The notes beneath the pieces are model-generated. The model did no database searches and was not told the origin of the DNA. It saw nothing but the letters and a program-made list of their open reading frames with translations. 64,000 nt of DNA from Mortierella alpina (lineage: Eukaryota > Mortierellomycota > Mortierellomycetes > Mortierellales > Mortierellaceae): assembly GCA_029449245.1 (NCBI GenBank), contig JANATF010000010.1, positions 1,426,001-1,490,000 on the forward strand, given 5' to 3'. The translations under genes were made by a program, and so were the position numbers. Of the stretch, positions 1 to 11,459 are shown piece by piece (position 1 is the first letter of the stretch; each line of letters opens with the position of its first letter).

Positions 1-347
1 ATAACTTGGACCTTCAGCCTTGGGCTCTAGCAGAGGCGTTAGCACCCAAGTCTGGCCCATATTTTTCACTTGATAAAAGGCGCAGGACATTCAGTCCGAA
101 CGTGTGATGACGGCACTGTCAACCTAAGTGAGCAAAAGCGTGGTTTTGTTTCCCACCCTTTACCATGTGGGAAAACTTGGAAGGCTGTGGACACATGGGT
201 GTGAGGCGTTAATGGCTTCATCGGCTAGGGAAGCATCCAAGGCATAGTGCAGGAAGCGTGCTCTAAACATAGAAGCAACACGCAATTGCTCATAGACTGT
301 ATATACACTCTGCTTATGGCCCAACTTAGCTGTTTGCTCCCGGTCAG
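1..347. other. No recognisable exon; intron or upstream sequence of the carrier gene
   Basis: I find no reading frame here that encodes the missing N-terminus of the downstream carrier gene (the first carrier signature, of PxDxxxxR/K type, is absent). The stretch ends with a pyrimidine-containing acceptor, cggtcag, at about 341-347. It is therefore most simply the 3' part of an intron, with the first exon lying before the window. Confidence 0.5.
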
Positions 348-1248
348 CCTACAAGTGTTGCTTTGGCAGCGACCAACAAGGTGATTTTCAAGGATGCAGC
401 AGACGCCGCATTTCTTAAAAAATACACCTCTTTATTCCCCGGTCTGGGCTTTGCAGCCGGGTACAAGATCATGCAACGAGTCTATAAGTTTGGAGGACAG
501 CCTTTCGTCAATGAGTTTTTGGATCAGCATTACAAGTCCAAGTTCCACAATCTGTTTGGAGAAAAGACGGGAAAAACCATGACTCATGCCTCAGCGGGTT
601 CTCTGGTGGGCATTGGAGAGATTGCGCTATTGCCGCTGGACGTTCTAAAGATCAAGAGGCAGACAAATCCAGAAGCCTTCCGTGGCAGAGGAGTCTTCAG
701 AATTGTAGCAGACGAGGGCATGGGCTTATACAGGTAACTCAAAAAAAACGGTCCACTGCAGAGGGTGTTACAAATCATCTTTGCCTTAACTCTTTGCCGT
801 TGCACAAACAAACCTTGGTAGAGGTGCGCTCTGGACAGCTGCACGCAATGCACCAGGATCGTTTGCCTTATTCGGAGGCAGTGCATTCGTTAAGGAATGG
901 GTCTTCAGACTCGAGGACTACAATAAGGCTACGTTCTTTCAAAACTTTTGCGCATCCATTGGCGGTTCGGTGGCCTCCATCACGGTTGCGGCTCCTCTGG
1001 ACGTCGTCAAGACCCGCATCCAAAACCGGAATTTCGACAACCCTGAGGGGGGCGTGAGCATCATCAGGAAGATGGTCCGCAATGAAGGCCTTGGCGCATT
1101 TTTCAAGGGCCTCGTACCCAAGATCTTGGTCGTAGGACCCAAGCTTGTCTTCTCGTTCACGATCGCCCAGCAGCTGATTCCCCTATTCCACATCAAGTTT
1201 GAAGAGATCGGACTGACTCACGTTGGCAACACCAGCAAGTCCCATTAG
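348..1248 (+). CDS. GGC1: Mitochondrial GTP/GDP-type carrier (Ggc1 family), 5' truncated by the window
   Basis: This is a mitochondrial carrier family protein that most resembles fungal Ggc1/Yhm1, which exchanges GTP and GDP across the inner membrane and supports mitochondrial iron homeostasis. Exons are 348-733 and 822-1248, with an 88-base GT-AG intron, giving 270 visible residues. Two of the three carrier signatures are visible: PLDVLKIKRQ in the second repeat and PLDVVKTRIQ in the third. The stretches SLFPGLGFAAGYK and TAARNAPGSFALFGG are typical of this subfamily. Family members are about 300 residues, so roughly 30 to 40 N-terminal residues with the first signature are missing and should lie before the window. 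The exon start at 348 is chosen from the acceptor cggtcag and keeps frame. The gene converges on SNW1, with 141 bases between stop codons. Subfamily assignment is from memory of the family; carrier identity is certain. Confidence 0.88.
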
Positions 1249-1389
1249 ACAATTTTTTCTGGCTATATACATCTACAATGACAACACGGATGAGGAAATG
1301 ACAAATACGAGTTTCAGGTTTTGTTTTTAAAAAAAAAAAAAGCTGTTGTATTGGTACAGAAAGTAATCTCATTGGAAAGCAACGTTATG

Positions 1390-3421
1390 TTACTCCTTCC
1401 TCCTCTTGCCCTCCTGCTTCGATGACAGGTCCAGTCCCGTCCTCTTCTTGGACACATCCTTATTGAATTCGTCCAGTCCAAAGATATCGGCCTCTTTCTC
1501 AAAGGCCACGGGTCCATCACGCTTCATATTACGACCGCCTTCCGTACCGCTGAAACCTCTTGCAGATCCACTGATTCCGGCGCTTCCGAAGCGTTCGGAG
1601 GCGAGTGCACGGTTAATATCGTCCTCGGTCCCGACCTCATCATTGCCAGCATCATCACCGGCCCGCTTGGGTCTGTAAACACTCGATCCAGTGTGGGTGA
1701 ACATGGGCTTGTCGTAAACACTGTAGGCTTCATCGTCCTTGAATCCAGAGTCCAATCCCTGCGACTGGTTGAACAATCGTGAATCGTACATACTGTCTTT
1801 GCTCTGCGTAGGCTTAGCCAACCCCAGAGCAATCTTTTCTGAAATATCTCTTCCTTCGGACCTAAGGTGAAGAAGGTTAGAAGGGAGAAGAGAAAGAAAA
1901 AGACATTAGCAAAGCAAGAACAGATCTTAACCTTAGTCCACAGCCCACAGTAATAAATCAAACAAGTTCTTACTTGGCCATGACCTTTGCCTTCTGCTCC
2001 GCACCCATGCGAGACATGCGCAGATCCTTCTCGCGTTCCTGCGCTCTCTCTTTACGCAGTGCGTCGCGCTCCCGGGCAGCTCTTTGCTTCGCCTCATCAT
2101 CCTCATCGTCCGATCCAGACTCGTCGGAACCAGAATCCACGTGAGCCTTTTTGTCCTGGTCTGCAGGTGCTGAGGAGGATACGATACCTGCTCTCTCGTC
2201 GCGAGCCCGTTGAGCCAGAGCCCTCAAGTTCTGCTCCTTGGCCTCCTTCTCCTTCTGGGCCACCTTTTGCTGCATCAGACCACGCTGACGAACCTCATCC
2301 TGTGCGTGTCTCGAAGCCAAAGCCAGTGCCTCGGACAGCTTTGCAAAGTTGTCATTGATATGCACCTCCTGCAATCCACGGCCGTCAGCTGCGAGACGCT
2401 TGTCCAGAGGAATGGTATAACCCTTTGCGTTCTTCCAGTTGGAAATACAAGGAGGAATGACCCAATCTGCTTGCTCCTTGGCCGTTACTTTGCGGGGTGG
2501 TGAATGCAGAACTGGTGGTGGGGGCGAAGGCGGTCCTCGAGGCACCTTTTTGTGATGATGCTTTGGTGGCTCCATGGGATCCACTGGCATCTCAACCATC
2601 CTGATCACCCTTTGATTCACACCTTCTGCTGAAGCCGACTGATTGGCGGGGGTGTAGCGGATATAAGTAGGTGCTCCTGGCTTATTGTTGGAGACAACGC
2701 TCTTGGGCTGAGCAGCAGTGATCTTGGCTAAGTGACAGGCAAAAGATAAGTGATTAGCATGCTGTTATAGTGGACGTAAGGAGACAGAACTCGTATCAAC
2801 CACCACAGATTTGTGCGCTTACTCTTTGAAATCTTCTCCAGGGCAGCCCTGGTGCGGTCTGCAGTCTCTTGAACCTCCTCCTCACTGGGTCGGCTCAAAG
2901 AAATGTCTCCAACATCCGCACGCTCGTTGAGTGGCACCAGATCTTTGAACTGCGACTGTACAATCTGTTTTGATGAGTGTCCGCGTTTGGCGATCGCATC
3001 ATATGCAACGTTTCCTTGGGCATCCACTTGCAGCGCAATGGTTGATCCCGCCTTTGTTGTTGACTACATCGATTGAACAGTCAAGTGTGCAGCTGATTAA
3101 CTTCCAGGTCTGTGTGAATGGGGAGCAGGCAGTTGCGCATTCCAATGAACGCAAGGCCAACGACAAACTGCCATCACCTACCTTCTTCTTACGGCCCATG
3201 TCGAGAGGGTACTGAGCGGTGTGGATCTCAGGGAAGGCACCTCCATCGCCAAAATCCTCTGGCTTCTTTGGTTTCCATCCTGAGCGCTGGCCGTATGGTG
3301 GTATCCTGGCCACAGGCGCTGTGAGGGTGCCGCTGTACTGCTGCTGGTCGTAGTCCTGGCCTGGATGCTGATGCACAGGTGCAGGCAATAATCTAGGCCC
3401 AGGAGATGGAAACAATGCCAT
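1390..3421 (-). CDS. SNW1: SNW/SKIP domain pre-mRNA splicing factor (Prp45/SNW1)
   Basis: Homologue of SKIP/Prp45, a component of the activated spliceosome (Prp19-associated) and a transcription coregulator in the nucleus. Exons in transcript order are 3421-3182, 3063-2823, 2727-1974 and 1861-1390, giving 568 residues. The N-terminus MALFPSPGPRLLPAP matches the family start. It is followed by EDFGDGGAFPEIHTAQYPLD, the signature CISNWKNAKGYTIPLDKRLA in the SNW domain, an acidic stretch SGSDESGSDDEDDE, and the conserved RDISEKIALGLAKP. The C-terminus is basic (QEGKRRKE), as in the family. All four exons join without frame change. The start at 3421 is chosen because the family N-terminus begins there. 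A spliced leader with a short upstream reading frame probably precedes it (separate entry). It is divergent from the proteasome gene at 3857. Confidence 0.95.
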
Positions 3422-3733
3422 TAGCTGACTGACGTTGGAAAAACAGGCAGAAGGAAACCCGAGCGCTTTGGCATAAGCATTACCCGGATAGAGACGACAT
3501 CGTAGCAAAAGGTTGTGAGAAGGGCAAGTGCGTTGATGGAAACGAGACTGAATGCCAATTTGAAGAGCCAAAAAAAAAAAAAAAAAAAAAAAGCTGCGTC
3601 ACAGAGCAGGCAAGAATCGCTTGGCTTATACAGGACGGCTCTATTGCGAGCCAACACACGCGTCTCCCTGTGGGGACTTACGTCCGCGCTGCTTCTGACA
3701 CTTCATTTTGTCTGCTCTTGCACCTGACGACAT
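3419..3733 (-). promoter_or_regulatory. Candidate spliced 5' leader with uORF ending on the SNW1 start codon
   Basis: An ATG at 3731-3733 opens a 17-codon reading frame that reaches a perfect donor (gtaagt, 3681-3676). An acceptor (cgtcag) ends at 3429. Joining 3733-3682 to 3428 onward gives a short uORF whose TAA stop (3423-3421) overlaps the SNW1 ATG by one base (TAATG). The 253-base intron contains a run of 23 T on the transcribed strand (A at 3570-3592 on plus). This is inferred from splice signals only. Confidence 0.4.
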
Positions 3734-3856
3734 CCTACTTTTCTTCCGCCTTTCTCTTTCTCTCTGTAACACTACAACTACCGTTCATCCTCATCTCATA
3801 AGAGGCCCCTTCTACATTCAAAAGAACTAGCGCTCACCCCATCACAATCGCACACA
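3422..3856. promoter_or_regulatory. Bidirectional promoter region between SNW1 and the proteasome beta1 gene
   Basis: The two start codons lie 435 bases apart and point away from each other. The region includes the putative SNW1 leader intron with a 23-base A/T run and, near 3740-3800, a pyrimidine-rich block typical of promoters in this window. No clear TATA box is seen. Confidence 0.5.
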
Positions 3857-4964
3857 ATGTCGGGACTTAAGCCAGGAGAGGTCAATCTCGGTGTAAGTGT
3901 CACTTCACTTCAGCAGAGCCCTCGCCCTGCGCGCGTTCCTTGCGCGCCCCCTTGATATCCAGCTACATTGGCCCTGTACTTGCAGCCGGCTAACTTATCC
4001 ACGTCGTCACAATGCATAATATTCGAACCTATCGATAGACGTCCATCATGGCGGTCGAATTCAAAGGAGGCGTCATTATTGGAGCCGACTCTCGCACGAC
4101 CACAGGATCCTATATCGCCAACCGTGTCACGGACAAGTTGACAGAAGTTCACGATACCATTTACTGCTGCCGATCAGGAAGTGCGGCCGATACCCAGGCT
4201 GTCGCTGACATTGTTCACTACTATCTCCAGATGTACTCGTAAGTACTCCTTTCTTTTTGTTCCCAAACCTCTCAGGGCAGCGGTTGGGTTGGACTTTTTT
4301 TCGTTTCACTCCATCTACTACATGACTCGTACTAAAGCGATATCCTGAACGATTCATAGTGTCCAGAACGGGAAGCCAACGGTTCCATTGGCAGCGTCAC
4401 TTTTCCAGGAGATGTGTTATCAGAATAAGGACCAGTTGAGCGCCGGCATCATTGTCGGAGGCTGGGACAAGGAGAATGGCGGTAGTGTCTGGAATATTCC
4501 TTTGGGAGGATCGCTCCATCGTCAACCCTTTGCCATTGGAGGAAGTGGATCGACATACATTTACGGATACTGCGATGCTACGTACCGCGACGGCATGAAC
4601 CAGGAGGAATGCATTGAGTTTGTCAAGAACTGTAAGTGCCGATGTCGTGTATCGCTATCCATGGGCTGTGGTTTCTTGAAATCATTGGTGCACTGACTCT
4701 ACTTCCTCCTTTGTATTGTGAACTCGTCGCTTTCTATCAGCATTGGCTCTTGCAATGGCTCGTGATGGATCCTCTGGAGGTGTTATTCGCATGGCGATTA
4801 TCACAGAGCAAGGTGTCGAGCGCATCTTTGTTCCTGGCGACAAACTTCCAGGTAGGCATTTATTTAATCTCTGGGCGTATGCCACAGCTCGCATCCTGTT
4901 CTCTCTTGAAATACTAACGTTTTTGACTCCAATCATACATGACATAGTTCACTGGGAGGGTTAA
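3857..4964 (+). CDS. PRE3: 20S proteasome catalytic subunit beta1 (PSMB6/Pre3 type)
   Basis: Catalytic beta1 subunit of the 20S proteasome (caspase-like activity), made as a propeptide that is removed to expose an N-terminal threonine nucleophile. Exons are 3857-3892, 4039-4238, 4360-4631, 4741-4851 and 4948-4964, giving 211 residues. The propeptide is 12 residues ([12 protein letters not shown]). Exon 2 then begins with TSIMAVEF, so Thr1 is the first codon after the intron. Counting from Thr1, Asp17 (IIGADSR) and Lys33 (VTDKL) are present, with [12 protein letters not shown] and [13 protein letters not shown] further on. The final exon codes only VHWEG. Length and residues fit an active subunit. 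The alternatives beta2 and beta5 are less likely because [12 protein letters not shown] is typical of beta1. Confidence 0.96.
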
Positions 4965-5188
4965 AGCAGTAGAATAATGAAAAGAATGAGGCAGCTAGTG
5001 TGTCCAAGTTGGAGAAACAAACCGTTTGAATTTGACATATAAACAAAAACATGAGATATCGATTCGGTATATTTTTTATATTTCGATGGTATTCCCGAAA
5101 AGTTCAATGGTTTTTCTGTCTATACAGCGATCATTGCTCGCAACATGGCAATGTTGTGCCTGTTCTGTCTCTGAATCCTGAATGTCCT

Positions 5189-5945
5189 CTACTTCTTTCC
5201 ATAGACCTCACCGTCCTGGAACTCCTTTGCCCACTACAAAATCGACCGAGACAGAATAAAGAGTAGAATTATATATGAGTGTCCGTTATCCAATACATGG
5301 CAAATGTCTTCACAAAAAAAAAAGTTCAACCATCTGTGCTTTACCATCTGGGATGGGATCCAACCCTTGGGGCGCATGTGACGTTCCTGCAAGTGATTTC
5401 AAGTATGAAGCAACAGCGTTAGAATTCGCTCGGAGTACCTTCATTCTATAATTCAAAATCTGTTATCATACCTCGTTCTGAGCAGAGAACTTCCAGGCAG
5501 CAGCAACGATAGTGGCAGAGATTCCGACAGCGACGGCCGTGTTGGCCTTCCAGTTTGTGGGCTGAGTCCACCAACCACCAGTAGGAGACCTAGTGTTTAC
5601 ACATGATATATCGTGTGCTGTGAGTAAAGGAAATCGAGCAAGCGCGAGCAAAGAACACTCTGCCTTCCTGCGGTTGCTTGATAGTCCTTTAAGCTGCTGT
5701 TTCCTTGGCTGCTTCTCCCTTTCTCCCGGCTAATAGTCCTCGATGAATTCAAATTGTGATGCACGATTTCCACTTCTCCGCGCCCGCTGCTCGGCATTTT
5801 TCCCCATCGGCACCGCTTGGATAATTCCTGCTGGCAAACAATCAGGCAACAAGTTGATGTACTGCTGAGGGGAGGTGCAGGAAACGAAGTAAAGGCGGGG
5901 GACGTACCAGACGTGCTTAGGGTAAGGATAGCGACCACCAGCCAT
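5189..5945 (-). CDS. Small single-span mitochondrial-type membrane protein (80 aa), complex I accessory-like
   Basis: Exons in transcript order are 5945-5908, 5589-5472, 5386-5345 and 5233-5189, giving exactly 80 residues. It starts MAGGRYPYPKHVWSPTGGWW and has one hydrophobic span (TAVAVGISATIVAAAWKF, about residues 31-48). It ends with an amphipathic tail, GWIPSQM then WAKEFQDGEVYGKK. Without splicing the last exon, the frame runs into unrelated sequence, so the tiny terminal exons are well supported by the family-like ending. I recall short fungal mitochondrial proteins of this shape (GGWW-x-P-NWK then one span), sometimes annotated as respiratory complex I accessory subunits. I cannot name the subunit, so function is tentative. 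It lies head-on to the proteasome gene, with 224 bases between stops. Confidence 0.8.
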
Positions 5946-6114
5946 TGTAGATGTAGTGAGAGAGGAGAGTGGGAGGATAACTGATTGATGACAAGAAATG
6001 GCCGGCCAGACATTCAATATCCGGAAATTTGGCTGCTGGCACGCACGCTGTTTGTGATTGTGGCTTGTATTCACATCAACTCAAAAAACCGCTCGCTTCT
6101 CGCCTACAACTCTA

Positions 6115-7675
6115 TCACCTTGCTACGATGATTTTCGCAAGGACTTTGGCCGACACGACCACCCGCGGCAGATACGAGGGCTCGTAGCCATTGGGTGTGA
6201 AAAATCCCTCCAGGGTGTGGTTAGTGGCATGAGTAACGTAGAAGCAGCATCTAGCAATAACCTCAGGAGCCTTGTTGCTGTTGAGGTATACATGACCATA
6301 AAACGTCTGGGTCTATAGATCCTCGACAGAAAAGTGTCGCGAAGTTAGAACAACGGCAACGAAGCACCCTAATGTACAGCTGCATGAAGACCCGCGCACT
6401 TACAAGTATTACTGTCGCTGCCTTTCGAGTAGAAATGACCTCGAGATCCAGATACTGACTAGTAGCTCCCATATCCATAGTAATAGAACCAGCCGCCTTC
6501 GCAACCACGCGCTCATCAGCCCAGAGACGGTGCGCCTCAATGTCCCCTCGTTTTGTCTCTATCTTCACCGCTTGGCCAACCCTCACATTCCGTACAGCGA
6601 TGTTTCCATTAAGGGCGTAGATAACCAGCTTCTCCTTCAGTTCCAGATTATCCAGCCGAACTAGTACACTTCCTTTGCGTGAGCTGTCGATCTCGAGTGA
6701 TTCGAACCCACTGTCGAGCGTAGAGGGAAAGATAATACGGACATCCACCCACGTGCAATTCCTGGCGAGAGCCTTCCTGAGGACTGGGTCGGTCATGTTC
6801 ATAAACACACGGGACCTTGCGACTGAGGAGTACGGGTCAAGATCCACGGATGCGGCCATGCTCCCGAGCATCAGAGAAGTCGACGCCTTCATGGACACAA
6901 CAATGCGAATGTCTGTGTCCAAGACATTAAGGGAACGAGACACAACAATATCACCAGACTATGCACACACAAGTTGTAATACTGCGGTCAGTTTTCTTGC
7001 TGAATGTCATCAAACCTGGCTTAAGACGCAGACTTTTCAAGATTATCCTCACAATTCCTCGGTCCAGCTTGAAAGAAAGTCCTTTGTACAGAGCTACGTC
7101 AATGGTCTGGTTGAAGGTGATCACTTCGGCATTACTTGGGATCTCGCAAATAGGTGTAAAGACGCAATCGCACCAAATCTAAACCAGATACAGACAATGC
7201 TCTGTTAATGAAGTATTCGATTTGATGAACAGCATATCCAGCACGCTTAGCCGGACACTACTTAGGCGGGTAAAACAATACCACAAGTGTGATGAGAAGG
7301 GCGATAGCTCCCACAGCTATGAGGATGGGAGATGCGCCTACGATAAAGAGGTTCAATGACGAAAATGAAAAAGACTGGCTGTTTTAACGACCAGACACTG
7401 CAAGATCTAGGATCCTCGGTGCAATGCGCTTCTGCTGGCTTACGTTTTAGCGTGAGCCAGACCCTATTCACCCGGCGTCCTACTGCCGCTCTCCATGAAC
7501 GCTTTTGATTCTCGTGCGATATTTGGTCTCTTGAGCCTAGAAGAGGCTGCGATTCATCAGCTTGCTTTGAGTGTGGGGAATACGCGGGCGGTGAACCACT
7601 GCTTCCTTGAATCTCGCTCGACCACCTGTCATATATAGGAGCCTCAAAGTCATCCACGGGCTGTTGTTTCGCCAT
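6115..7675 (-). CDS. Unrecognised single-pass membrane protein with a large, probably beta-rich ectodomain (388 aa)
   Basis: Exons in transcript order are 7675-7444, 7337-7282, 7178-7053, 6958-6404 and 6312-6115. They join in frame to 388 residues. The N-terminal about 77 residues are polar and disordered, with an acidic di-leucine-like DESQPLLGS. One transmembrane segment follows (PILIAVGAIALLITLVIW, about 80-97). The rest reads as alternating strands (ALNGNIAVRNVRVGQAVKIE, KRGDIEAHRLWADERVVAKA), a pattern like adhesin-type DUF4097 repeats, with Asn-X-Ser/Thr sites (NQT, NMT, NCT, NHT). The topology suggests a type II protein with its C-terminus in the secretory lumen or outside the cell. 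Two internal donors (gtattg and gtgagg) are inferred from phase and are less certain than the others. No function can be assigned. Confidence 0.7.
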
Positions 7676-7993
7676 TGAAAGAAGAAAGATAAGGAAAGTG
7701 TGGTGTATGGCCAAGCAAAAAATGTTATTTCTTGGCTTATATCCCGTCGGGTGGGACATTTTCAGACATGTATGATGAGGGCATTTTGCTTGGGTCATGA
7801 TGCCGAGCACAGAGGACATGCTGTATGCAACGCAATGGCCTCTCGAGATTATTTTTTTTACTCAGATTTGTCGACTTTTAGTCTTCGATGCACCAACAGT
7901 GGTTTGCTGCCCTACATGGGACGGCTATTGCAGACTTCATTTCTGAAGCACCCTCGATGCTTTCGAGGCTGGATACGGAAGCCATCTGCAGCT
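7676..7993. other. Intergenic: leader of the membrane-protein gene and 3' end of ZNHIT2
   Basis: This 318-base gap separates two genes transcribed leftward. It should contain the ZNHIT2 3' untranslated region and the promoter of the next gene. I see no conserved reading frame or RNA gene in it. Confidence 0.5.
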
Positions 7994-10234
7994 CTACGGC
8001 AGCTCTTCGATCAACACCTTTTTCGTCGATTCCAGAGAGTTACTCGTCAAACCCGCGTCCACGCTCGCGTCATTCTCTTCGCCTGGTTGAAGTCGCGACA
8101 CGTTCTTGAGTTCTTGGGTCCATCCTATCATTTCCTGTCGGACCCGTATGCCTGCCATGACAACCTCCGTCCGAACACGATCCAGCGTGTCCGAGTTCAC
8201 TATCCATTCCTCCGACAAGAGGTAGGACTCATAGAACTCAAGTTTCTTGTATAGGCGGTGTAGCGTCGATTTTGTGTATCGCCCCTGGCGTTTCGGTCGT
8301 TGATGTGAGGGTCCGCGAAGCTGCGCAAGCATCTCCTTCAACTCTTGAATGCACCGCAAACACCGCGATAGTCGAGCTAAGATCAAAGTGAGGTCCCGAA
8401 GCAGTAATGACAGCATGTCCAACCGAAGGGTGTCGCCTTTCCACAGCCTGGAATCCAAACTACATCTTTGAAGCACTGCAAGGGTCGTCTCAAAGTCCTG
8501 CACGTCCGGTACTTGCTGCGAGTCTGCAGCGGCCATCCCTGCAGGAGTCGGTCCAAGGACTGACGACGGTTTCATCGGTGGAGGTGGAGCAAGGAACGGA
8601 CATAGTTCAAAGATGTATGACAGAGTCAGTTCCGGCTCCTCTTTTAGGTCACCATTCAGTACACGACATATTGCCGCGTACGAGAATAGGAGCCCACAAA
8701 TGTGGTATATCAGCGATGGATGTGGGGCCTTGGCCATCGGCGGCATAGCCAACCGTTCCCTTGAATTCTGAAGCAGCTTCTTCTCTTGCTCAACATCGTC
8801 CATCGACTGCACAAGGGCTTTGCGGGGTCGTAGCATGGTCTCTTCGTCGAGCACAAACCGTTCGAGAACAAAGTCCGAGGAAGTCGGCGCCTGCTTGGGT
8901 ATATTATCAGCGCGGCGCGGCGCTGAGGATGCCTCAAGGCCCTCATTGAGAACAGCTGTTGCTGCGCCAAGGCGCCCAGAATCCTCGCCATCTGTGACCT
9001 TGGATACGACAACTTTCTTCAACTGACCGCTCTCCTCTGCATCAACCTCCCACCACGGCCTCCATACGGGTAGCAGCTCTGCTATCTCGGCGTCTCGGAT
9101 CGCTCTTAAATCCTCATGGTCCAAATCTGCAAGCATAGGGTCGCCTTGTCCTGCCTCCCCGACACGTGCACCTCCTCGCTTCAACGTCTCGCCCATATCA
9201 ACCAGTAACCTCTCGGCTTCCAACTCCTCCTCATTATCGGTACCAAAGACCTGCCCATTATCATCCACTGGTGTGTCCATATCCGTCCTTATGATCTCAT
9301 CGTCTTCCTCCTGGTGCTGGTCCTGGTCCTGGTCCTGGTCTTGATCATCAAGGTCACCTCTTCCCGACATCATAAACTTTTCGCTGAACTCTCGTTGCTC
9401 CTCATGACTGAGCCTTGCCCATATACTCTCAAACGACTCGTGATCCAGATCCACGTCTGCAAACCGACTGACAAAACTTTGGTATTCCTGTTCCATGATG
9501 CGTTCCATCTCCTCCCTATCCTCGGGATCGATCTGCCCAACATCATTAGCCATCCTTTCCTCCTCAATTGCCTTGTGGATCAGTTCATCGCGCTCTGAGG
9601 GCGTGAGTTTCTTCGCTGTTGAAGGTAAGCCCCTACTGCTATTCGACGAGGTCTCGGGATTGTCCATGTTATTCGCGCTGTCTGTCGACCCCTGATTCCG
9701 CTGCGTCTTGCTCAAAAGATCTTCGTCCGAAAGCTCCAGTAACCGTTCCTCCTCGACTGCCTGCTTCTCAAACCGGTCCAAAATCCCGAGCATTTGTTTC
9801 CGATCCTGAGACGTTGCTGCTGGACTGGACTGAAGTTCACTCATTACTGCCGATTTATAAAAGGACTCTGTGCACTGGACATGGGACTATATTCAAAAGG
9901 GTCAAGGTGGGTTAGGTTCTGGCACTAGATATGACTCCCTTTGCTTTTAGAAAACTGCACAAAAATGGCTCGACGTCTCAGCACATACTTGGTCCTTGTA
10001 GCAAGCCAAGGAGCAATAGCGGAGGTTGCATCGTGGGCAAATATACTTGTATGGATTCACCTTGCATCTTTTTTTTTGGGTTAAAGTTGAATGAGAGGCT
10101 CTAGTTAATATCTCAATCAATATTTTCAAAAATGGAGGTTTCCTTGACCTAATGAGTGCCATAGCAGTGTGCCCATACATTCCGCAAGGATGGTTATTTG
10201 TGACAATGGAGCGATGTTTCCGAGGAACTGTCAT
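7994..10234 (-). CDS. ZNHIT2: ZNHIT2-like zf-HIT protein (R2TP/RUVBL cofactor, U5 snRNP assembly)
   Basis: Homologue of ZNHIT2, which bridges the RUVBL1/2 AAA+ ATPases to U5 snRNP maturation in animals. Exons are 10234-10179, 10067-9989 and 9886-7994, giving 675 residues. The zf-HIT finger is split over all three exons and is complete only after splicing. Its ligands are Cys17, Cys20 (PCGICK), Cys29, Cys32 (YICPRCN), Cys37, Cys41 (YCSLACY), His47 and Cys50 (SHVQCTESFY). The following region is acidic, with a DDQDQDQDQDQHQ stretch. A long helical C-terminal domain follows, with the conserved-looking FLAPPPPMK and LYKKLEFYESYLLSEEWIVN. The protein is longer than human ZNHIT2 (about 400), mainly through the acidic linker. 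The gene is tandem with the membrane gene downstream and with IDI1 upstream. Confidence 0.88.
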
Positions 10235-10405
10235 TTGTTGTTTGAAGGTGATGGAGTGGTGCACAAACCAACGCAATTGCTGTGCCACCAAACTGAACAT
10301 TCCAAAAACGTTCCTCGCCAGCAGTCACTATTTTGTTCGAAACGCTTATATTGTTTGAGAAAAAGAGTGGAGAAAGGTTCATGGCAGAAGGACGGGTATC
10401 TCGCC

Positions 10406-11459
10406 CTAGAGACGGTAGATCTTCTTGACCTCTTCTGGGTCTGCAACCTTGTCAACACCACCGTTGTCCAACATCTTGTCCCACCATGCAAACATAAAGT
10501 TGTCGCAGATGAGCTTGAACCAAGGAGTAACAATCACATCACTGCCAGGGGTCACACCCTCCTTGAGAAGGACCTTGAGCTCCTCCTTGGTCACCCAGCG
10601 GACATCGCGCACCTCGTTCGGGCTAGGAGCCATGTCGACCAACTCCTTATGCTGAGGCCTCATGAACAGAATATAGTCAATCTCGTGCTCGCCCCAGGTC
10701 TCGTTCGAAGGAGCAACATAGTGAATGCGTGTCAAGAAGTGGAACTCGTCCACTGGAACATCCTTGGCCTCGATTCCGAGCTCATGGAACAACTTGCGCT
10801 GGGCTGCTGTACGGACACCCAAGTTATTCTCCTCAATGAGTTCATCCTTGGTGTTGAGAGGGTGAGAGCAGCAAGTGTTGGTCCACGCATCGGGGAAAGT
10901 GATCTTCTCGGTGGCACGCTGCTGCAAAAGGAGCTTGGTGCCGTCGGCAGAGAACAAGAAGACAGAGAAAGCACGGTGCAGGAGGTTGTGATCCATAATG
11001 TTGGTCATCAAGTGACCTATAAAGAGGACAAGAGAAGCGTTATTATACACTGACAGGTGATTTCGGGGCGGTGGATCGCTCGTTCCTCTTTGCATCTACA
11101 TAGGCTACAATAGCCGGCTGTCAGATCGATGCAATCATCCAGGCAAAAGAAGAGATATCCATGAATGGGTGCTGGGGATCAAGAGTCCGTCGACAGGTGT
11201 GATCGAGTCTTTGCGGTGCTTTTACGATGGCTAATCCCGAGACTCTGAATAAACGACGCCAAGCAACACATAAGGTGAGAGATGACATACAGGCCTTCTT
11301 GGAGTTGGCGCCGATGCGGTTGTCGTCACGGTCAATGACGATGCACATCTCCTCCATCAGCTTGACCTGCTCGTCGTCGTAGCTGGAGAGGTCGACATCA
11401 GCAGAGATGGTAGAGGTCAGAGGGGCGGGAGTGGGTGCGGCAACGTCGGACTGTCCCAT
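10406..11459 (-). CDS. IDI1: Isopentenyl-diphosphate delta-isomerase (type I)
   Basis: Interconverts isopentenyl and dimethylallyl diphosphate in the mevalonate pathway, feeding sterol, ubiquinone and carotenoid synthesis. Exons are 11459-11291 and 11016-10406, giving 259 residues. The Nudix fold is evident. The catalytic cysteine motif is TNTCCSHPL and the catalytic glutamate motif is WGEHEIDYILF, with LLHRAFSVFLFS and ITPWFK-like VTPWFKLICDNF in their usual places. The start at 11459 (MGQSDVAAP) gives a family-typical length. The frame is open for about 53 codons upstream, rich in Ser/Arg and lacking an ATG until a possible upstream exon, so a longer organellar form cannot be excluded. Its promoter carries a perfect 12-base inverted repeat (separate entry). 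Confidence 0.97.

Noticed and set aside
85-130. Short WD-repeat-like peptide (RTCDDGTVNL)
   Set aside because: Too short, frame closes at once, and no other propeller units are near.
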